DNA of 64,000 bases, taken from contig NZ_KB849765.1 in the NCBI RefSeq assembly GCF_000369005.1, forward strand, positions 434,001-498,000. The letters are read 5' to 3'. Below, piece after piece: positions 62,994 through 64,000 of the stretch (position 1 is its first letter; the number at the start of each line of letters is the position of its first letter). This stretch comes from Acinetobacter beijerinckii CIP 110307 (lineage in GTDB: Bacteria > Pseudomonadota > Gammaproteobacteria > Pseudomonadales > Moraxellaceae). Both the position numbers and the translations under genes were made by a program. The notes beneath the pieces were generated by a model. It was given only the letters and a program-made list of their open reading frames with translations. It was not told the DNA's origin and did not search any database.

Positions 62994-63620
62994 ATGGCTC
63001 AAAATTACATTCGCTTAGACAAACACAATGCCGCTGTTTTACTGGTTGATCATCAAACTGGATTGCTTTCTTTGGTTCGCGACATTGATCCAGATAAATT
63101 TAAAAATAATGTGTTAGCGCTTGCAGATGCTGCCAAATATTTCAATTTACCAACCATATTAACAACCAGTTTTGAAAATGGCCCGAATGGTCCTTTAGTT
63201 ACTGAACTTAAAGAAATTTTTCCTGATGCGCCTTATATTGCACGTCCAGGTCAAATTAATGCATGGGACAATGAAGACTTCGTTAAAGCGGTTAAAGCAA
63301 CTGGCAAAAAACAATTGATTATTGCAGGTGTTGTGACTGAAGTTTGTGTGGCTTTCCCAACGCTATCAGCACTTGCTGAAGAATTTGAAGTTTTTGTAAT
63401 CACCGATGCTTCAGGTACATTTAATGCGTTAACCCGTGATGCAGCTTGGGATCGCATGTCTCAAGCAGGCGCTCAATTAATGACGTGGTTTGGTATGGCG
63501 TGTGAGTTACATCGTGACTGGCGTAATGATATTGAAGGCTTAGGAGCATTATTCTCGAACCACATTCCAGATTATCGCAACTTAATCAACAGCTATAATC
63601 AAAACACTGCACAAAAATAA
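62994..63620 (+). CDS. YcaC-like isochorismatase-family hydrolase
   Basis: A 208-aa cysteine hydrolase. The catalytic Asp lies in AVLLVDHQTGLLSLV and the nucleophile Cys in IIAGVVTEVCVAFPTLSA, with a cis-peptide before it. A Lys in the middle (about 105) completes the triad. The family resembles E. coli YcaC, whose natural substrate is unsettled. The ATG lies behind AAGGAT. It is divergent from pirin and followed by a LysR gene. Confidence 0.9.
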   Translation: MAQNYIRLDKHNAAVLLVDHQTGLLSLVRDIDPDKFKNNVLALADAAKYFNLPTILTTSFENGPNGPLVTELKEIFPDAPYIARPGQINAWDNEDFVKAVKATGKKQLIIAGVVTEVCVAFPTLSALAEEFEVFVITDASGTFNALTRDAAWDRMSQAGAQLMTWFGMACELHRDWRNDIEGLGALFSNHIPDYRNLINSYNQNTAQK

Positions 63621-63630
63621 ATCGTTCACT

Positions 63631-63664
63631 GAAGATTAGAAGAGTTAATGCTATTCTAATCTTC
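63631..63664. terminator. Hairpin between the YcaC-like and LysR genes
   Basis: An 11-bp stem GAAGATTAGAA / TTCTAATCTTC with a 12-base loop, 10 bases after the stop. There is no strong T-run, so it may only attenuate read-through. Confidence 0.6.
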
Positions 63665-63692
63665 ATCTGAATATAGGACTAAAGCTGCCTTG

Positions 63693-64000
63693 ATGAACTC
63701 ATTTGATGATTTTCATTATTTTTATCTTGTGGTGAAACACGGCGGTTTTAGTGCTGCCAGTGAAGCAGAAAGTATCAGTAAATCTAAATTGAGCCGTCGT
63801 ATTATTGAGCTTGAAAATAAATTTAATGTGAATCTCATCCAACGAACCACACGGCATTTTAAAGTAACTGAACTGGGACAAGAGTTCTATGACGAATGTT
63901 GTAAAGTGATTGCTCAAGTTGAATGTGCAGAAAATGTATTACTGAAACAGAAAAGCGAACCACAAGGTTTAGTCAAAATCAGTTGCCCACCATTGATGAT
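63693..64000 (+). CDS. LysR-family transcriptional regulator, N-terminal part (cut by window edge)
   Basis: The first 102 codons of a LysR regulator: MNSFDDFHYFYLVVKHGGFS, then the winged HTH AASEAESISKSKLSRRIIELE and NVNLIQRTTRHFKVTELG, the standard LysR DNA-binding region. The co-inducer domain lies beyond the window. It likely controls the YcaC-like and pirin genes beside it, though no operator was identified. Confidence 0.9.
   Translation, partial: MNSFDDFHYFYLVVKHGGFSAASEAESISKSKLSRRIIELENKFNVNLIQRTTRHFKVTELGQEFYDECCKVIAQVECAENVLLKQKSEPQGLVKISCPPLM

Overview
The window reads as a chromosomal segment of a gamma-proteobacterium of the genus Acinetobacter. Supporting signs are the AT-rich but gene-dense sequence, the OmpR/EnvZ pair, histidine genes scattered among unrelated genes (hisB-hisH, hisA, hisF), a type II (protein-kinase-like) homoserine kinase, a Kup potassium transporter, and a pirin/YcaC/LysR cluster. 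The species cannot be fixed from the sequence alone. No rRNA, IS element or CRISPR array was seen.

Layout. Positions 1-27.9 kb are core chromosome: a truncated AraC-type regulator, a DUF2167 membrane protein with an unknown partner, tex, ompR-envZ, an acetyl-CoA hydrolase/CoA-transferase, a FadL-type porin, two near-identical tRNA-Phe genes, a GNAT protein, hisB-hisH, a DUF805 protein, an RNase D-like exonuclease, hisA, a SulP transporter, an XRE-cupin regulator divergent from an EamA transporter, a thrB-led operon, hisF, a fatty acid hydroxylase divergent from an AraC regulator, an aquaporin, a DNA/RNA non-specific endonuclease, kup and tRNA-Ser(GGA).

Positions 27,955-58,829 are a genomic island of about 30.9 kb inserted in the 3' end of tRNA-Ser. 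It is bounded by a perfect 20-bp direct repeat and has a P4-type tyrosine integrase at its left end. Its left half looks like a defence region: a MORC-like GHKL ATPase carrying a C-terminal PD-(D/E)xK motif, a frame-broken coiled-coil/zinc-ribbon gene, and a five-gene leftward unit (PLD-SNF2 helicase, DUF4391, SF1 helicase, type III Mod, type III Res), preceded by a CoiA-like nuclease gene. The middle holds element-maintenance genes (AlpA-like activator, Cys-rich RDF-like protein, YqaJ exonuclease, DUF932 protein). The right part holds four secreted proteins or lipoproteins forming two paralogous pairs, an immunity-like small protein, an inovirus Gp2/YagK-type protein, a 741-aa unknown protein, and a class II Fic protein behind a helically phased array of ATCGACAT boxes. 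Beyond the right attachment site lies a diverged copy of the sequence that flanks the left one, which suggests a second, decayed island.

Positions 58.8-64 kb return to core genes: tRNA-Thr(TGT), an FAD amine oxidase/methyltransferase pair, pirin, a YcaC-like hydrolase and a LysR regulator cut by the window end.

Function. The core genes cover envelope stress and osmosensing, histidine and threonine synthesis, ion and water transport, and lipid metabolism. The island most likely spreads by integrase-mediated excision and contributes phage defence and toxin-type functions. All functions are inferred by recognising motifs by eye; no database search was run.
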